Source: Serratia liquefaciens
Lineage (GTDB): Bacteria > Pseudomonadota > Gammaproteobacteria > Enterobacterales > Enterobacteriaceae
Length of the DNA: 64,000 bases
Direction of reading: 5' to 3'
NCBI RefSeq assembly: GCF_027594825.1
Contig: NZ_CP088930.1
Coordinates: 3,843,019-3,907,018 of the forward strand
Positions 20,969 through 30,155 of the stretch are shown here, piece by piece. The translations under genes and the position numbers were made by a program. The number at the start of each line of letters is the position of its first letter. Position 1 is the first letter of the stretch. The notes below the pieces were generated by a model that saw only the letters and a program-made list of their open reading frames with translations, ran no database searches and had not been told where the DNA came from.

Positions 20969-22144
20969 ATGCCTCTCGCATTACTTGCATTGACCATCAG
21001 TGCCTTTGCTATCGGTACCACCGAGTTTGTGATAGTCGGGCTCATCCCGACCATCGCGGAACAGCTGGGGGTGACAGTACCGTCCGCCGGGCTGCTGGTT
21101 ACCATTTATGCTATCGGCGTGGCGATTGGCGCGCCGGTACTTACGGCTTTAACCGGCCGTGTACCGCGCAAGCTGCTGCTGATCAGCCTGATGGTGCTGT
21201 TTACCCTCGGCAACCTGCTGGCCTGGCAGTCGCCGAGCTACGAGTCGCTGGTCGTGGCCCGTTTGTTGACCGGCCTGGCCCACGGGGTGTTCTTCTCCAT
21301 CGGTTCTACCATCGCCACCAGCCTGGTCGCGAAAGAGAAAGCCGCCTCGGCGATCGCCATCATGTTCGGTGGCCTGACCGTGGCGTTGGTGACAGGGGTA
21401 CCCTTGGGGACCTTTATCGGCCAGCATTTTGGCTGGCGTGAAACCTTCCTGGCGGTGTCGCTTATTGGCGTGATTGCCACGGTGGCCAGCGTCATCCTGG
21501 TACCCAACAGCATTAAAAATCAGGCCAGCGCCAGCATTGGCGAGCAGTTTAAAGTGCTGACTCATCCGCGCCTGCTGCTGATTTACGCAATCACCGCGCT
21601 GGGTTACGGCGGCGTATTCACCACCTTCACCTTCCTGGCACCGATGATGCAGGAACTGGCGGGGTTCTCCGCCCCCGCGGTCAGTTGGATCCTGCTGGCC
21701 TACGGCATTGCGGTAGCGATTGGCAACATCTGGGGCGGAAAATTGGCGGACCGCCATGGTGCCGTACGTGCCCTCAGCTTTATCTTTGCCGCGCTGGCCG
21801 TTTTGCTGCTGGTATTCCAGTTCACCGCCAGCCATAGCATCGCAGCGCTGATGACGGTGGTTGTGATGGGCGTGTTCGCCTTCGGTAACGTACCGGGGCT
21901 GCAGGTTTACGTGGTGCAGAAAGCCGAGCAATACACGCCGAACGCGGTGGATGTTGCTTCCGGTCTGAACATCGCGGCCTTCAACGTAGGTATTGCTCTG
22001 GGCTCAGTCATCGGCGGCCAGACCGTATCCACATTGGGCCTGGCGCAAACGCCGTGGATTGGCGCGCTGATCGTGCTGGTGGCTCTGCTGCTGGTGGGGG
22101 TTAGCGGGCGTTTGGATAAGAAGTATCAGCGGCAATGGGCTTGA
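20969..22144 (+). CDS. MFS efflux transporter, DHA1 family (YdhP/AraJ-like)
   Basis: 391 residues, 12 predicted helices. N-terminal ISAFAIGTTEFVIVGLIPTIA is the signature of the DHA1 arabinose-efflux/YdhP-type group, followed by the helix 2-3 loop GRVPRKLLL and a second half starting near residue 200. GGAG ribosome site 9-12 bases before ATG. Inner membrane proton-coupled exporter; the substrate is unknown. Not part of the E. coli yafC-yafD interval, so an insertion relative to it; probably controlled by YafC. Confidence 0.88.
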   Translation: MPLALLALTISAFAIGTTEFVIVGLIPTIAEQLGVTVPSAGLLVTIYAIGVAIGAPVLTALTGRVPRKLLLISLMVLFTLGNLLAWQSPSYESLVVARLLTGLAHGVFFSIGSTIATSLVAKEKAASAIAIMFGGLTVALVTGVPLGTFIGQHFGWRETFLAVSLIGVIATVASVILVPNSIKNQASASIGEQFKVLTHPRLLLIYAITALGYGGVFTTFTFLAPMMQELAGFSAPAVSWILLAYGIAVAIGNIWGGKLADRHGAVRALSFIFAALAVLLLVFQFTASHSIAALMTVVVMGVFAFGNVPGLQVYVVQKAEQYTPNAVDVASGLNIAAFNVGIALGSVIGGQTVSTLGLAQTPWIGALIVLVALLLVGVSGRLDKKYQRQWA

Positions 22145-22166
22145 TCGCCACTCTTTCCCCTTATCT

Positions 22167-22189
22167 GGCCCGCATTTTGCGGGCCTTTT
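22167..22189 (+). terminator. Rho-independent terminator after the MFS gene
   Basis: Stem GGCCCGC / GCGGGCC around ATTTT, then TTTTC, 22 nt after the stop. Confidence 0.88.
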
Positions 22190-22387
22190 CGCATTTATCA
22201 TCGACCATCGCTAACCTTTACACACATATACTGTCAGAAGATTGAAATCCCTGCACCACGCCCCTATAACTGGAAAGGATATACCCCGTAAAAGCCATGC
22301 CGTCAGGTGAGGGCCGGCGTATAATCGATTCAATGTTGGCGGGAATGTCACCGCCAGTTTCATCCTAATGGGAAATAGGCGAATAGC

Positions 22388-23182
22388 GTGCCGAAACGAA
22401 CTTATGCAATGAGGTATGTTGCAGGCCAGCCAGTTGAGCGAATTTTCCCTGGCGCCATTAATCAACCGCTGCCGCCTGGGGCTGCATTGCCTACGTCCGG
22501 CGCGTTGCGAGTGATGGTGTGGAACATCTTTAAACAGCAACGGGCAGACTGGCTCTCGGTGTTGAAAAACTATGGCAAGGATGCGCAACTGGTCCTGCTG
22601 CAGGAAGCGCAAACCACGCCAGAACTGGTGAGCTTTGCCACGTCAAACTATCTGGCTGCCGATCAGGTGCCGGCCTTTGTTTTGCCGCAACACCCTTCGG
22701 GCGTGATGACCCTCGCGGCGGCGCATCCGGTGTATTGCTGCCCGCTACGTGAGCGTGAACCGCTGCTGCGGTTGGCCAAATCGGCCTTGATCACCGTCTA
22801 CCCGTTGTTTAACGGCCAGCTTTTGATGGTGGTAAATATTCATGCGGTGAACTTCAGCCTGGGCGTGGACGTTTACAGTAAGCAACTGGGGCCGATTGGT
22901 GAGCAGATTGCCAATCACTATGGGCCGGTGATCATGGCCGGGGATTTTAATGCCTGGAGCCGCAAACGAATCAATGCGTTGTACCAGTTCGCCAGCGATA
23001 TGGCGCTGCGTGAGGTAAACTTCACAGACGATCATCGTCGCAAAGCCTTTGGCCGACCGCTGGACTTTGTGTTTTATCGCAATATGGGCGTGGCGGAGGC
23101 TTCGGTGCTGGTGACCAGCGCGTCCGACCATAATCCGCTGTTGGTGGAGTTTCATCCCGAGGCTGATAAACCTCACTGGTGA
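22388..23182 (+). CDS. yafD: Endonuclease/exonuclease/phosphatase-fold protein YafD
   Basis: 264 residues starting at GTG 22388; the beginning [17 protein letters not shown] aligns with E. coli YafD. EEP-fold motifs: LLQEAQ (metal-binding Glu), [17 protein letters not shown] and the terminal [10 protein letters not shown] with the catalytic Asp-His. A Mg-dependent hydrolase by family; natural substrate unknown. The 243-bp upstream gap holds a TATAAT at 22320-22325 without a clear -35, and a small hairpin at about 22335-22355. Confidence 0.93.
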   Translation: MPKRTYAMRYVAGQPVERIFPGAINQPLPPGAALPTSGALRVMVWNIFKQQRADWLSVLKNYGKDAQLVLLQEAQTTPELVSFATSNYLAADQVPAFVLPQHPSGVMTLAAAHPVYCCPLREREPLLRLAKSALITVYPLFNGQLLMVVNIHAVNFSLGVDVYSKQLGPIGEQIANHYGPVIMAGDFNAWSRKRINALYQFASDMALREVNFTDDHRRKAFGRPLDFVFYRNMGVAEASVLVTSASDHNPLLVEFHPEADKPHW

Positions 23183-23204
23183 TTATCGTCCTTATTCAGA
23201 CAAT

Positions 23205-23233
23205 AAAAAAGCACCCCGAAGGGTGCTTTTTTT
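23205..23233 (+). terminator. Bidirectional terminator between yafD and mltD
   Basis: A run of A, stem GCACCC / GGGTGC with CGAA loop, then seven T residues. It can stop transcription of both convergent genes. Confidence 0.92.
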
Positions 23234-23244
23234 GTGCCGAAAAT

Positions 23245-24630
23245 TTAGGTATCCGGCGATGACTTGTCACTGACAAACAGGGTCAATTTCAGACCCGGTT
23301 GCAGATTATTAGCCTTGGCTAGCGTTGAGTTCCAACGCATCACGTCGTTAATATCGACGCCGTGACGACGTGCAATACTGGCCAGCGAATCACCTTTGCG
23401 AACCTGATAGGTGATACTGCTGTTACTGCCGGTGTTGCTGGCCACTTGCAGGGTTTGCCCAACTTTTAAGGTGCTCTTGGCACGTAAGTTGTTCCAACTC
23501 TGCAAATCGCTGGACTTAATATTCAACCGCTTGGCAATGCCCGATACCGTATCGCCGGAGCGAACCTTATACGAGCTACCGCCTGTCAAACCGCTGTTCT
23601 TCGCCAACTGAGTGGTTGGCTGAGTCACTGCGATCTGGCCATCGGCCAACGAGTCTTTCAGCTGATCGGCATGACCTTTGGGAACCATGATGTAATGGGG
23701 CCCGTTGGGTGCCGTAACGCCTTTTTTGTAGCCCGGGTTATAAGCTTTCATCTTGGTGATTGAAAGCCCAGCCATCTCAGCCGCCTGAGTTAGCTGTATT
23801 TGCTGCCCAACATCAATACGCGCCAGTGCACGGGTATTATCAGTCTTCGGAAGATTGATACCGTACTTCTTGCTGTTTTTAATGATGTCGCTCAGCGCCA
23901 GCATTTTCGGAACATAAATTGACGTTTCACGCGGAAGCGACAATGCCCAGAAATTGGTTGGCTTACCCTGGCGTTTATTCGCCTTAACCGCCTGCATGAC
24001 ACGGCCTTCACCACTGTTATAAGCGGCAACGGTCAGTAACCAGTCACCGTTAAACATGCGGTTCAAATACTGCATCATATCAAGCGCAGCAGTCGTCGAG
24101 GCGACGACATCGCGTCGCCCGTCATACCACTGGTTGTTTTTCAAACCATAATTGCGACCCGTTTGCGGCACGATTTGCCATAGCCCTGCGGCGTTGGCAC
24201 TTGACGTGGCGTGTGGGTCAAAAGCGCTCTCCACTATGGGTAGCAGTACCAGTTCCATCGGCATATTGCGTTTCTTAATCTGCCCGACTATCCAGTACAT
24301 GTACGGCTCTGCCCGTAATGTTACATCGTGGAGATAGCTCTTACTTTTTAGGTACTTTCTTTTTTGATCACGGATCCGGGAATTTTCCGGAACCTCCATC
24401 TTCAGCTCGTCGCTAATGAAGTTCCACAGGTTCTGTTGCGCGGCACCACTATTATTATCTAGCCACCGCGCCGAGCTCGCTCGACCATTCGCTGTGTACT
24501 CTCCTGCTTCACTCTCTTGACCTGCCGAAGACAAACTCTGTGCATGCTGTTCTGGGGCCGGTGCGTCCTGCCTGGACGACTGGCACCCCACTAGCAAGAC
24601 TGAGGCGAGAAATATCGCTTTAGCCTTCAT
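23245..24630 (-). CDS. mltD: Membrane-bound lytic murein transglycosylase D
   Basis: 461 residues; I place the start at MKAKAIFLASVLLVGC (24630) because it gives a proper lipoprotein signal with the lipobox LLVGC, whereas the longer frame to 24693 does not. An SLT domain with the catalytic Glu in LPIVESAFDP and the AAGLWQIVPQTGRNYGL motif is followed by two clear LysM repeats (YKVRSGDTVSGIA and YQVRKGDSLASIA) and a weaker LysM-like stretch before them. Outer membrane enzyme cleaving the MurNAc-GlcNAc bond of peptidoglycan with 1,6-anhydro product formation. Neighbour of gloB as in E. coli. Confidence 0.96.
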   Translation of the reverse strand: MKAKAIFLASVLLVGCQSSRQDAPAPEQHAQSLSSAGQESEAGEYTANGRASSARWLDNNSGAAQQNLWNFISDELKMEVPENSRIRDQKRKYLKSKSYLHDVTLRAEPYMYWIVGQIKKRNMPMELVLLPIVESAFDPHATSSANAAGLWQIVPQTGRNYGLKNNQWYDGRRDVVASTTAALDMMQYLNRMFNGDWLLTVAAYNSGEGRVMQAVKANKRQGKPTNFWALSLPRETSIYVPKMLALSDIIKNSKKYGINLPKTDNTRALARIDVGQQIQLTQAAEMAGLSITKMKAYNPGYKKGVTAPNGPHYIMVPKGHADQLKDSLADGQIAVTQPTTQLAKNSGLTGGSSYKVRSGDTVSGIAKRLNIKSSDLQSWNNLRAKSTLKVGQTLQVASNTGSNSSITYQVRKGDSLASIARRHGVDINDVMRWNSTLAKANNLQPGLKLTLFVSDKSSPDT

Positions 24631-24701
24631 GTGTGTGTCAATATAGTTGCTTAAAAGACGAGCAATCATACTTTGCTTCGTCAAATAACACAACTAAAAG
24701 C

Positions 24702-25457
24702 TCAGAAGTTGTCTTTTCGCAGGCGTAATTCGGAAAAAACCGAATGAAGGTGTTGTGGTGGCGTGTGAAATCCTAATTTTCTTTGTAAATCAGTGTCATG
24801 GCAGCGTAAAAATAGGTTAATTTTACGCTCTAATTGTAGCTGAGTGGGAACGCTAGGCTGGTCTTTTGCCCGTAACGCTTCAACTTGTTGCTGATATGTT
24901 TCAATTCCTCGATCTTCCGGCAAAATAGCCCGCGCAAACTTAAGATTTGAAAGTGTATATTCATGCGCGCAACAAATTAAGGTGTTATCGGGAAGTTGCG
25001 CGAGTTGTTGAAATGAGTCGTACATTTGCTCGGCGGTCCCTTCAAATAACCTTCCGCAGCCGCCAGAGAAAATAGTGTCTCCGCAGAACAGATAAGGTGC
25101 GCTATAGAATGCAATATGGCCAAGCGTATGTCCGGGAACCGCGATTACAGCGAATTTTTGGCCATTGATTTCGAGGGTTTCTCCGTCATGAACGATGCGG
25201 TTAGCACCTTTGTCGGCAGTTTCTTGCGGTCCATAGACCTTCAGCCCGGGATAGCGCGCCACAATCTGCGCTACGCCACCGACGTGATCGTGATGATGGT
25301 GGGTCAACAGAATCGCGTCAGGCGTCAAATTCAGGCGTTCCAGCGCATCAAGCACCGGCTGCGCCTCACCGGGATCGACAATGATGCCGTGTCCCTGCTG
25401 GTTATCTAACAACCAAATGTAATTGTCCTGGAAGGCGGGAATGCTGATAAGATTCAT
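24702..25457 (-). CDS. gloB: Hydroxyacylglutathione hydrolase (glyoxalase II)
   Basis: 251 residues, metallo-beta-lactamase fold. THHHHDH at 52-58 binds the two metal ions; further ligands are in GHTLGH and [12 protein letters not shown]; the C-terminal HAGH domain ends [13 protein letters not shown]. Hydrolyses S-lactoylglutathione to lactate and glutathione in methylglyoxal detoxification. Divergent from yafS across 44 bp. Confidence 0.97.
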   Translation of the reverse strand: MNLISIPAFQDNYIWLLDNQQGHGIIVDPGEAQPVLDALERLNLTPDAILLTHHHHDHVGGVAQIVARYPGLKVYGPQETADKGANRIVHDGETLEINGQKFAVIAVPGHTLGHIAFYSAPYLFCGDTIFSGGCGRLFEGTAEQMYDSFQQLAQLPDNTLICCAHEYTLSNLKFARAILPEDRGIETYQQQVEALRAKDQPSVPTQLQLERKINLFLRCHDTDLQRKLGFHTPPQHLHSVFSELRLRKDNF

Positions 25458-25501
25458 CTTGGACCTCTCGTTGGCAACGGCTTGAAAGAAGATAATAAAT
25501 C

Positions 25502-26221
25502 ATGAAACCAGCCCATACTCTACAAAAGCTCACCAGCCCACAGTCTTGGGCCGAGTTGCCGTGGGGGGAATACTATCGTGAGGCGCTTGAGCGGCAGTTG
25601 CAACCCTGGTGGCCGAAGCTGTTTGGTTTCCACCTGCTTAAAATCGGTAATCTCAGCGCCAGTCTGGCTACGGATAAATGCGCCATTTCCCACCAGGTCA
25701 ACGTCAGTCTGGTAGGCGACAACCTGCAAGTGGTCGCAGATGCTTACCAATTGCCCTTCGCCGCCAAGTCGGTGGATGCCTGTTTACTGGCACACACGCT
25801 ATCCTATGCTGACGATCCGCACCGCATGCTGCGTGAAGTCGATCGCGTGTTGATCGACGACGGCTGGCTGGTGATCAGCAGCTTCAACCCGTTCAGTCTG
25901 TTGGGGTTGGGGAAACTGGTGCCAGGGTTACGCCGCCGCCAGCCCTACGTCAGCCGGATGTTTACTCAAATGCGCCTGCTAGACTGGCTGAGTTTGCTGA
26001 ATTATGAGGTGTTGCATCAGTCGCGTTTTCACGTGCTGCCTTGGCAGCGTAAAGGCGGGAAGTTTTTGTGCACTCATTTACCGGCGTTGGGGTGTATGAG
26101 CGTGATTGTGGCACGTAAGCGTACTTTGCCGTTAACGCCAACGCCGATGAAGCTCGGGGCGCGAAAGCCTTCTCTCAGCCGCGCCGTCGGCGCGACCAAG
26201 AGTTATCGCAAGCAGCCTTAG
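25502..26221 (+). CDS. yafS: SAM-dependent methyltransferase YafS
   Basis: 239 residues. Class I methyltransferase (Methyltransf_11-like): [39 protein letters not shown] contains motifs II/III (about 80-120), while the usual GxGxG loop is degenerate. Between gloB and rnhA as in E. coli yafS. Substrate unknown. Converges with and overlaps the rnhA end by 4 bases. Confidence 0.9.
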   Translation: MKPAHTLQKLTSPQSWAELPWGEYYREALERQLQPWWPKLFGFHLLKIGNLSASLATDKCAISHQVNVSLVGDNLQVVADAYQLPFAAKSVDACLLAHTLSYADDPHRMLREVDRVLIDDGWLVISSFNPFSLLGLGKLVPGLRRRQPYVSRMFTQMRLLDWLSLLNYEVLHQSRFHVLPWQRKGGKFLCTHLPALGCMSVIVARKRTLPLTPTPMKLGARKPSLSRAVGATKSYRKQP

Positions 26222-26685
26222 TTTTCCGGTTTGTAACCCACGTCTTCCTGCGTTGGATTACCGGCCGCATCGCGTGCCAGCACGTCGCAGCGTTCGTTTT
26301 CCGGATGGCCGGCGTGGCCCTTGACCCATTCCCATTTAACGGTGTGGCGCTGAATGGCCAGATCCAGACGCTGCCAAAGATCGACATTCTTGACCGGCTT
26401 TTTGTCGGCGGTCTTCCAGCCACGCTTTTTCCAGTTATGGATCCAACTGGTAATGCCCTGGCGCACATATTGGCTGTCGGTGCTGAGGATCACTTCGCAA
26501 GGCGTGGTCAGCGCTTCCAATGCGACAATCGCCGCCATCATCTCCATGCGATTGTTGGTGGTCAGGCGGAAGCCCGCGCTGAAGGTTTTTTCCGTCTGCT
26601 TATAGCGCAGTATGGCGCCGTAACCACCGGGGCCCGGGTTGCCAAGGCAGGAGCCGTCGGTGAAAATTTCTACCTGTTTGAGCAT
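26218..26685 (-). CDS. rnhA: Ribonuclease HI
   Basis: 155 residues, the exact E. coli length, starting [13 protein letters not shown] at 26685 (the open frame extends upstream but without family similarity). Catalytic Asp10, the Glu in NNRMEM, the Asp in STDSQYV and the C-terminal NERCD Asp are all visible. Degrades RNA in RNA:DNA hybrids, in cytosol. Divergent from dnaQ over 72 bp; overlapping divergent promoters are known for this pair in E. coli. Confidence 0.97.
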   Translation of the reverse strand: MLKQVEIFTDGSCLGNPGPGGYGAILRYKQTEKTFSAGFRLTTNNRMEMMAAIVALEALTTPCEVILSTDSQYVRQGITSWIHNWKKRGWKTADKKPVKNVDLWQRLDLAIQRHTVKWEWVKGHAGHPENERCDVLARDAAGNPTQEDVGYKPEN

Positions 26686-26757
26686 CTCTGGTAGACTCTT
26701 CCTATCAGTTTTATAAAAGCCAAGTCTGACATAAACGAACGCTGTGAGCACTGCAAT

Positions 26758-27498
26758 ATGATCACTACAACCACCAGACAGATTGTCCTCGATACCGAAA
26801 CCACCGGTATGAACAAGCTCGGGGTGCATTACGAAGGTCATCGCATCATTGAAATTGGTGCGGTCGAAGTCATTAACCGTCGTCCGACCGGCCGTCACTA
26901 CCATGTCTACATCAAGCCGGACCGGCTGGTGGATCCGGAGGCCTATGGGGTTCACGGCATCAGCGACGAGTTCCTGGCGGATAAACCCACGTTCGACCAA
27001 ATTGCCGATGAGTTTATCGACTTTATCCGCGGCGGCGAGTTAGTTATCCATAACGCAGCGTTCGACATCGGCTTTATGGATCACGAATTCCGCATGCTGC
27101 AGCAGGGGATTCCGAAGACCGATACCTTCTGCACCATCACCGACAGCCTGTTAATGGCGCGTCGCCTGTTCCCGGGCAAGCGCAACAACCTCGACGCCCT
27201 GTGCAGTCGTTATGAGATAGACAACAGCAAGCGTACGCTGCACGGCGCATTGCTCGATGCCGAAATCCTGGCGGAAGTCTATCTGGCGATGACCGGCGGT
27301 CAGACGTCGATGGCCTTCCAGATGGAAGGAGATACGCAAAACAACAATTCGACGCAGGACATTCAGCGCATTGTGCGTCCGGCAACGGCCATGAAAGTGG
27401 TCTACGCCAGCGATGAAGAAGTGATGGCCCATGAGGCGCGTCTGGATTTGGTGGCGAAAAAGGGCGGCAGTTGCCTGTGGCGCACGGAAGCGGAATAA
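26758..27498 (+). CDS. dnaQ: DNA polymerase III epsilon subunit (3'-5' proofreading exonuclease)
   Basis: 246 residues. DEDDh exonuclease: Asp12 and Glu14 in LDTETTG, then HNAAFDIGF and the closing HGALLDAEI with His and Asp. The C-terminal region ending [14 protein letters not shown] binds the polymerase alpha subunit. Upstream of tRNA-Asp as in E. coli. Confidence 0.97.
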   Translation: MITTTTRQIVLDTETTGMNKLGVHYEGHRIIEIGAVEVINRRPTGRHYHVYIKPDRLVDPEAYGVHGISDEFLADKPTFDQIADEFIDFIRGGELVIHNAAFDIGFMDHEFRMLQQGIPKTDTFCTITDSLLMARRLFPGKRNNLDALCSRYEIDNSKRTLHGALLDAEILAEVYLAMTGGQTSMAFQMEGDTQNNNSTQDIQRIVRPATAMKVVYASDEEVMAHEARLDLVAKKGGSCLWRTEAE

Positions 27499-27592
27499 CG
27501 GTATTTTCGACGTAAATAATCCGGGCTTTATCCCCTTTGCGTTCCGTTAGCTGAAAAACTGTGCAAACGGTTCATTTGGTAAGAAAAAGGCA

Positions 27593-27621
27593 TTGACGGC
27601 ATAGTGGCTCAACCGTAATAT
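27593..27621 (+). promoter_or_regulatory. Promoter of the second tRNA-Asp gene
   Basis: TTGACG, 17-bp spacer, TAATAT, followed by a GC-rich discriminator (GCGCCTCG), the arrangement of stringently controlled stable-RNA promoters. About 28 bp separate it from the mature tRNA start. Confidence 0.8.
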
Positions 27622-27655
27622 GCGCCTCGTTCCTCTCGCAAGAGAAGAACGGCGC

Positions 27656-27732
27656 GGAGCGGTAGTTCAGTTGGTTAGAATACCTGCCTGTCACGCAGGG
27701 GGTCGCGGGTTCGAGCCCCGTCCGTTCCGCCA
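27656..27732 (+). tRNA. aspV: tRNA-Asp (anticodon GTC), monocistronic copy
   Basis: 77 nt including CCA, identical base for base to the copy at 4512-4588. Follows dnaQ exactly as aspV does in E. coli. Confidence 0.97.
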
Positions 27733-27739
27733 ACATTCA

Positions 27740-27780
27740 GAAGCCCTGAGTTAGCAATAACTCAGGGCTTCGTTGTTTTT
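27740..27780 (+). terminator. Terminator of the second tRNA-Asp gene
   Basis: 14-bp perfect stem from 27740 (GAAGCCCTGAGTTA) to 27771 with GCAA loop, then GTTGTTTTT. Its core AGCCCTGAGT is shared with the terminator of the first tRNA-Asp. Confidence 0.9.
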
Positions 27781-29239
27781 AATCTTTGCTCAATTGCGTT
27801 TTGGCGAAGGTCACCGCCTGATTGGCTGCCCACTCCCGGCGCGCAATGATCCGATAACATCCCCCACCCAGCGCTGCCCCGATAAACCAACTGAAGTTAG
27901 CCACCTGATGCAGACTCGGCGTGAAGCTGATTGCCAAGCCGATAATCACTGAAGGCACCAGCGCCCAAATCGCATTCGGATTGAAGCCGTTTTTATACCA
28001 GTAACGGCCGTCCGGCGTGGCATTGTACAGGTCATCGACGTGCAGTTCGCCGCGCTTGATAATGTAGAAATCCACCAACAGAATACCGAACAACGGGCCG
28101 ATAAAGGCTGCCAACACGTCCAGCGTGTAGTGAATCAGCTCGGGTGACTGGAACAGGTTCCAGGGGGTCAACAGGAACGAGCCGACGGCGGCAATCATCC
28201 CGCCGGTACGGAAGCTGATCTTCTGCGGTGAACAGTTAGAGAAATCAAAGGCCGGCGAGACAAAGTTGGCCACGATATTGATGCCGATAGTGGCGACGAT
28301 CATCGTCAGCAGCCCGAGGGCTACGGCGATATCGCTATCGAGGCGGGTGACGGTTTCGATCGGATCGGTAATCAGCTGTCCGAACAGCGGAAGGGTGCCG
28401 GAAACGATCACCACGGTTACCAAAGAAAACAACAGGTAGTTGAACGGCAAACCCCAGCGATTGCCGCGCTGTACCTCGGCAAAACTTTTGCCATAACGGG
28501 TAAAGTCGCCGAAGTTAAGCAGCGGGCCGGAGAAATAAGAGACCACCAGCGCGGTGGCGGTCAGCATCAGCCAGCCTTGCTCGCCGGCACTCAGGTTTTT
28601 GCTTGCCAGGGTCAGGGAGAGATTAGAGAAACCGACGCGGTAAACAATCCAGCCGGCCAGTGCGAACATCACTATGTAAACTGCCGGCCCGGCGATATCG
28701 ATAAAACGCTTAATCGCCTGCATACCGTGCCAAAACACCATCGCCTGCAGCAGCCACATGGTGATGTAACAAACCCAGCCAAGCTGCGACAGCCCAAGGA
28801 AATGCGGTTGGGTCATCGGCTCCAGCGACGGGAAGAATTTCAGCAGTGTGAGCATCAGCGCGTTGGAGGCCAGATAGGTTTGAATGCCATACCAGGCGAA
28901 GGCGATCATGCCGCGGATCACCGCCGGGATATTGGCGCCGAACACGCCAAACGCCTGGCGGCTTAATACGGCGTAGGGCACGCCGCCGAGCTGGCTGGGC
29001 TTGGCCACCAGGTTAGCGCAAAACTGCACGATGCAAATCCCCACCAGCAGACAAATCAGGACCTGCCAGCTCGACAGGCCGAGGGCGAAGAAGCTGGCGG
29101 CCACCACATAGCCGCCCATGCTGTGTACATCGGACATCCAGAAAGAAAAAATGTTGTACCAGCTCCAGTTCTGGTCACGCGTAGGTGCCAGATCGTCGTT
29201 GCACAGTTTGGGACTGTAGTTTTCATTAGGGTTTGGCAT
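27779..29239 (-). CDS. NCS1-family nucleobase/allantoin permease
   Basis: 486 residues from MPNPNENYSPKL at 29239, chosen because AGAGGAG stands before it and the NCS1 N-terminal signature NWSWYNIFSFWMSDVHSMGGYV follows; a longer frame upstream lacks similarity. About 12 transmembrane helices; FGANIPAVIRGMIAFAWYGIQTY is the conserved helix-3/4 region. NCS1 carriers import purines, pyrimidines, allantoin or hydantoins with Na+ or H+. Next to allantoin racemase and allantoinase genes, allantoin is the likely substrate. Divergent from hpxS. Confidence 0.9.
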   Translation of the reverse strand: MPNPNENYSPKLCNDDLAPTRDQNWSWYNIFSFWMSDVHSMGGYVVAASFFALGLSSWQVLICLLVGICIVQFCANLVAKPSQLGGVPYAVLSRQAFGVFGANIPAVIRGMIAFAWYGIQTYLASNALMLTLLKFFPSLEPMTQPHFLGLSQLGWVCYITMWLLQAMVFWHGMQAIKRFIDIAGPAVYIVMFALAGWIVYRVGFSNLSLTLASKNLSAGEQGWLMLTATALVVSYFSGPLLNFGDFTRYGKSFAEVQRGNRWGLPFNYLLFSLVTVVIVSGTLPLFGQLITDPIETVTRLDSDIAVALGLLTMIVATIGINIVANFVSPAFDFSNCSPQKISFRTGGMIAAVGSFLLTPWNLFQSPELIHYTLDVLAAFIGPLFGILLVDFYIIKRGELHVDDLYNATPDGRYWYKNGFNPNAIWALVPSVIIGLAISFTPSLHQVANFSWFIGAALGGGCYRIIARREWAANQAVTFAKTQLSKD

Positions 29240-29313
29240 AAATCGTGCTCCTCTCAAGAACGTCACCCGGATGTTGTGATCTGTTTTTTGGCAAAGGTTG
29301 CTGAGAGGGCTTT

Positions 29314-29329
29314 TGCAGGATCCAGGCCA
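29314..29329 (-). promoter_or_regulatory. Possible sigma54 promoter of the NCS1 permease
   Basis: On the minus strand: TGGCCT-N5-CTGCA, with the invariant GG and GC exactly 10 bp apart. It would give a transcript start about 65 nt before the permease ATG. It is an imperfect match (TGGCAC-N5-TTGCW consensus), so support is moderate and comes partly from the stronger sites elsewhere in the hpx block. Confidence 0.4.
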
Positions 29330-29341
29330 GACTGTTCTTTT

Positions 29342-29373
29342 TTGTATACAAAATATCTTCTTCTTGTATACGA
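29342..29373 (+). promoter_or_regulatory. Paired palindromic operators, probably for the GntR regulator HpxS
   Basis: Perfect palindrome TTGTATACAA at 29342-29351 and near-copy TTGTATACGA at 29364-29373, 22 bp apart (two helical turns, same face). TTGTATACAA-type palindromes are the usual operator style of GntR/FCD regulators. They lie between the divergent permease and hpxS promoters, so one dimer pair could control both. Confidence 0.6.
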
Positions 29374-29405
29374 TTTGACTATTCAAGGGGACGGGGAGCA
29401 GAAAA

Positions 29406-30155
29406 ATGGTCGGCACGACGATCGGTAGCAACGCCGCGTGGCATGGGCAACAGGCCACTTATTTCATTGAAGATAAAGACGATCATATTTACAACTCGTT
29501 GGTGAAAGCGATTGTCGAACATCGGTTGCTGCCCGGCAGCAAATTGCCGGAAGAAGCCTTGGCCGAGACCTTCGGCGTAAGCCGAACCGGGATCCGGCGG
29601 GTGCTGCAGCGCCTTGCCGCAGTGCAATTGGTGACCCAACTGCCCAAACGTGGTGCACAGGTCGCTACGCCCGGGCAGGACGAGGCAACCCAGGTATTCC
29701 AGACGCGCAAGATGCTGGAATGCACCAACCTGCCGCAGGTGCTTGCCCACTGCGACGAAAATCATCTGCTGGCGATGGAGGAGATCGTGGCGCAGGAACA
29801 GCAGGCGTACCGCGATCAGGACGGCGCTGCGGCGATCCGTCTGTCTGCCGCATTTCACGTTCAATTGCAGGCCATCGCCGGCAATCAGGTGCTGACTGAA
29901 ATGGTGTCACAGCTAACTTTGCGATCGTCGCTGGCGATCGCCGTTTATGGTTCACCCTGGCAGCAGGGGTGTCGCTGCCACGATCACAGCGATTTGCTGG
30001 CGCTGTTGAGGCGGAAAGACAGCGCGGCGCTGGCAGATCACATGGTCCGCCATTTTGACGATATTGTGGCGAATTTACGGTTTAACCACGACGCGAATGA
30101 AACGCCGGATTTCGCCCATATTTTTGCCGAAGCCCACCTGCGGGAGACGCTATGA
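29406..30155 (+). CDS. hpxS: GntR-family (FCD) regulator of allantoin use
   Basis: 249 residues. N-terminal winged HTH (about 28-90: IYNSLVKAIVEHRLLPGSKLPEEALAETFGVSRTGIRRVL) and an all-helical FCD effector domain with the metal-ligand histidines (HVQL, HDHSDLL, HMVRHFDDI). Good GGGGAG ribosome site. In Klebsiella the hpxSAB operon carries the same trio in the same order. Overlaps hpxA by ATGA. Confidence 0.87.
   Translation: MVGTTIGSNAAWHGQQATYFIEDKDDHIYNSLVKAIVEHRLLPGSKLPEEALAETFGVSRTGIRRVLQRLAAVQLVTQLPKRGAQVATPGQDEATQVFQTRKMLECTNLPQVLAHCDENHLLAMEEIVAQEQQAYRDQDGAAAIRLSAAFHVQLQAIAGNQVLTEMVSQLTLRSSLAIAVYGSPWQQGCRCHDHSDLLALLRRKDSAALADHMVRHFDDIVANLRFNHDANETPDFAHIFAEAHLRETL

Noticed and set aside
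26686..27000. N-terminal extension of rnhA overlapping dnaQ
   Set aside because: RNase HI families start at [13 protein letters not shown]; the extension is the reverse strand of dnaQ.
4512..27732. Genomic island with integrase and att sites bounded by the two tRNA-Asp genes
   Set aside because: The enclosed DNA includes core genes dkgB to dnaQ in E. coli order, and no integrase gene or extra copy of the tRNA 3' end was seen.
29290..29303. TGGCAA...TTGCT on the plus strand as a sigma54 promoter for hpxS
   Set aside because: GG and GC are 8 rather than 10 bp apart, outside the sigma54 spacing.
29240..29458. N-terminal extension of the NCS1 permease
   Set aside because: It runs through the hpxS operator region and start codon; the start at 29239 has a strong ribosome site and fits the family.
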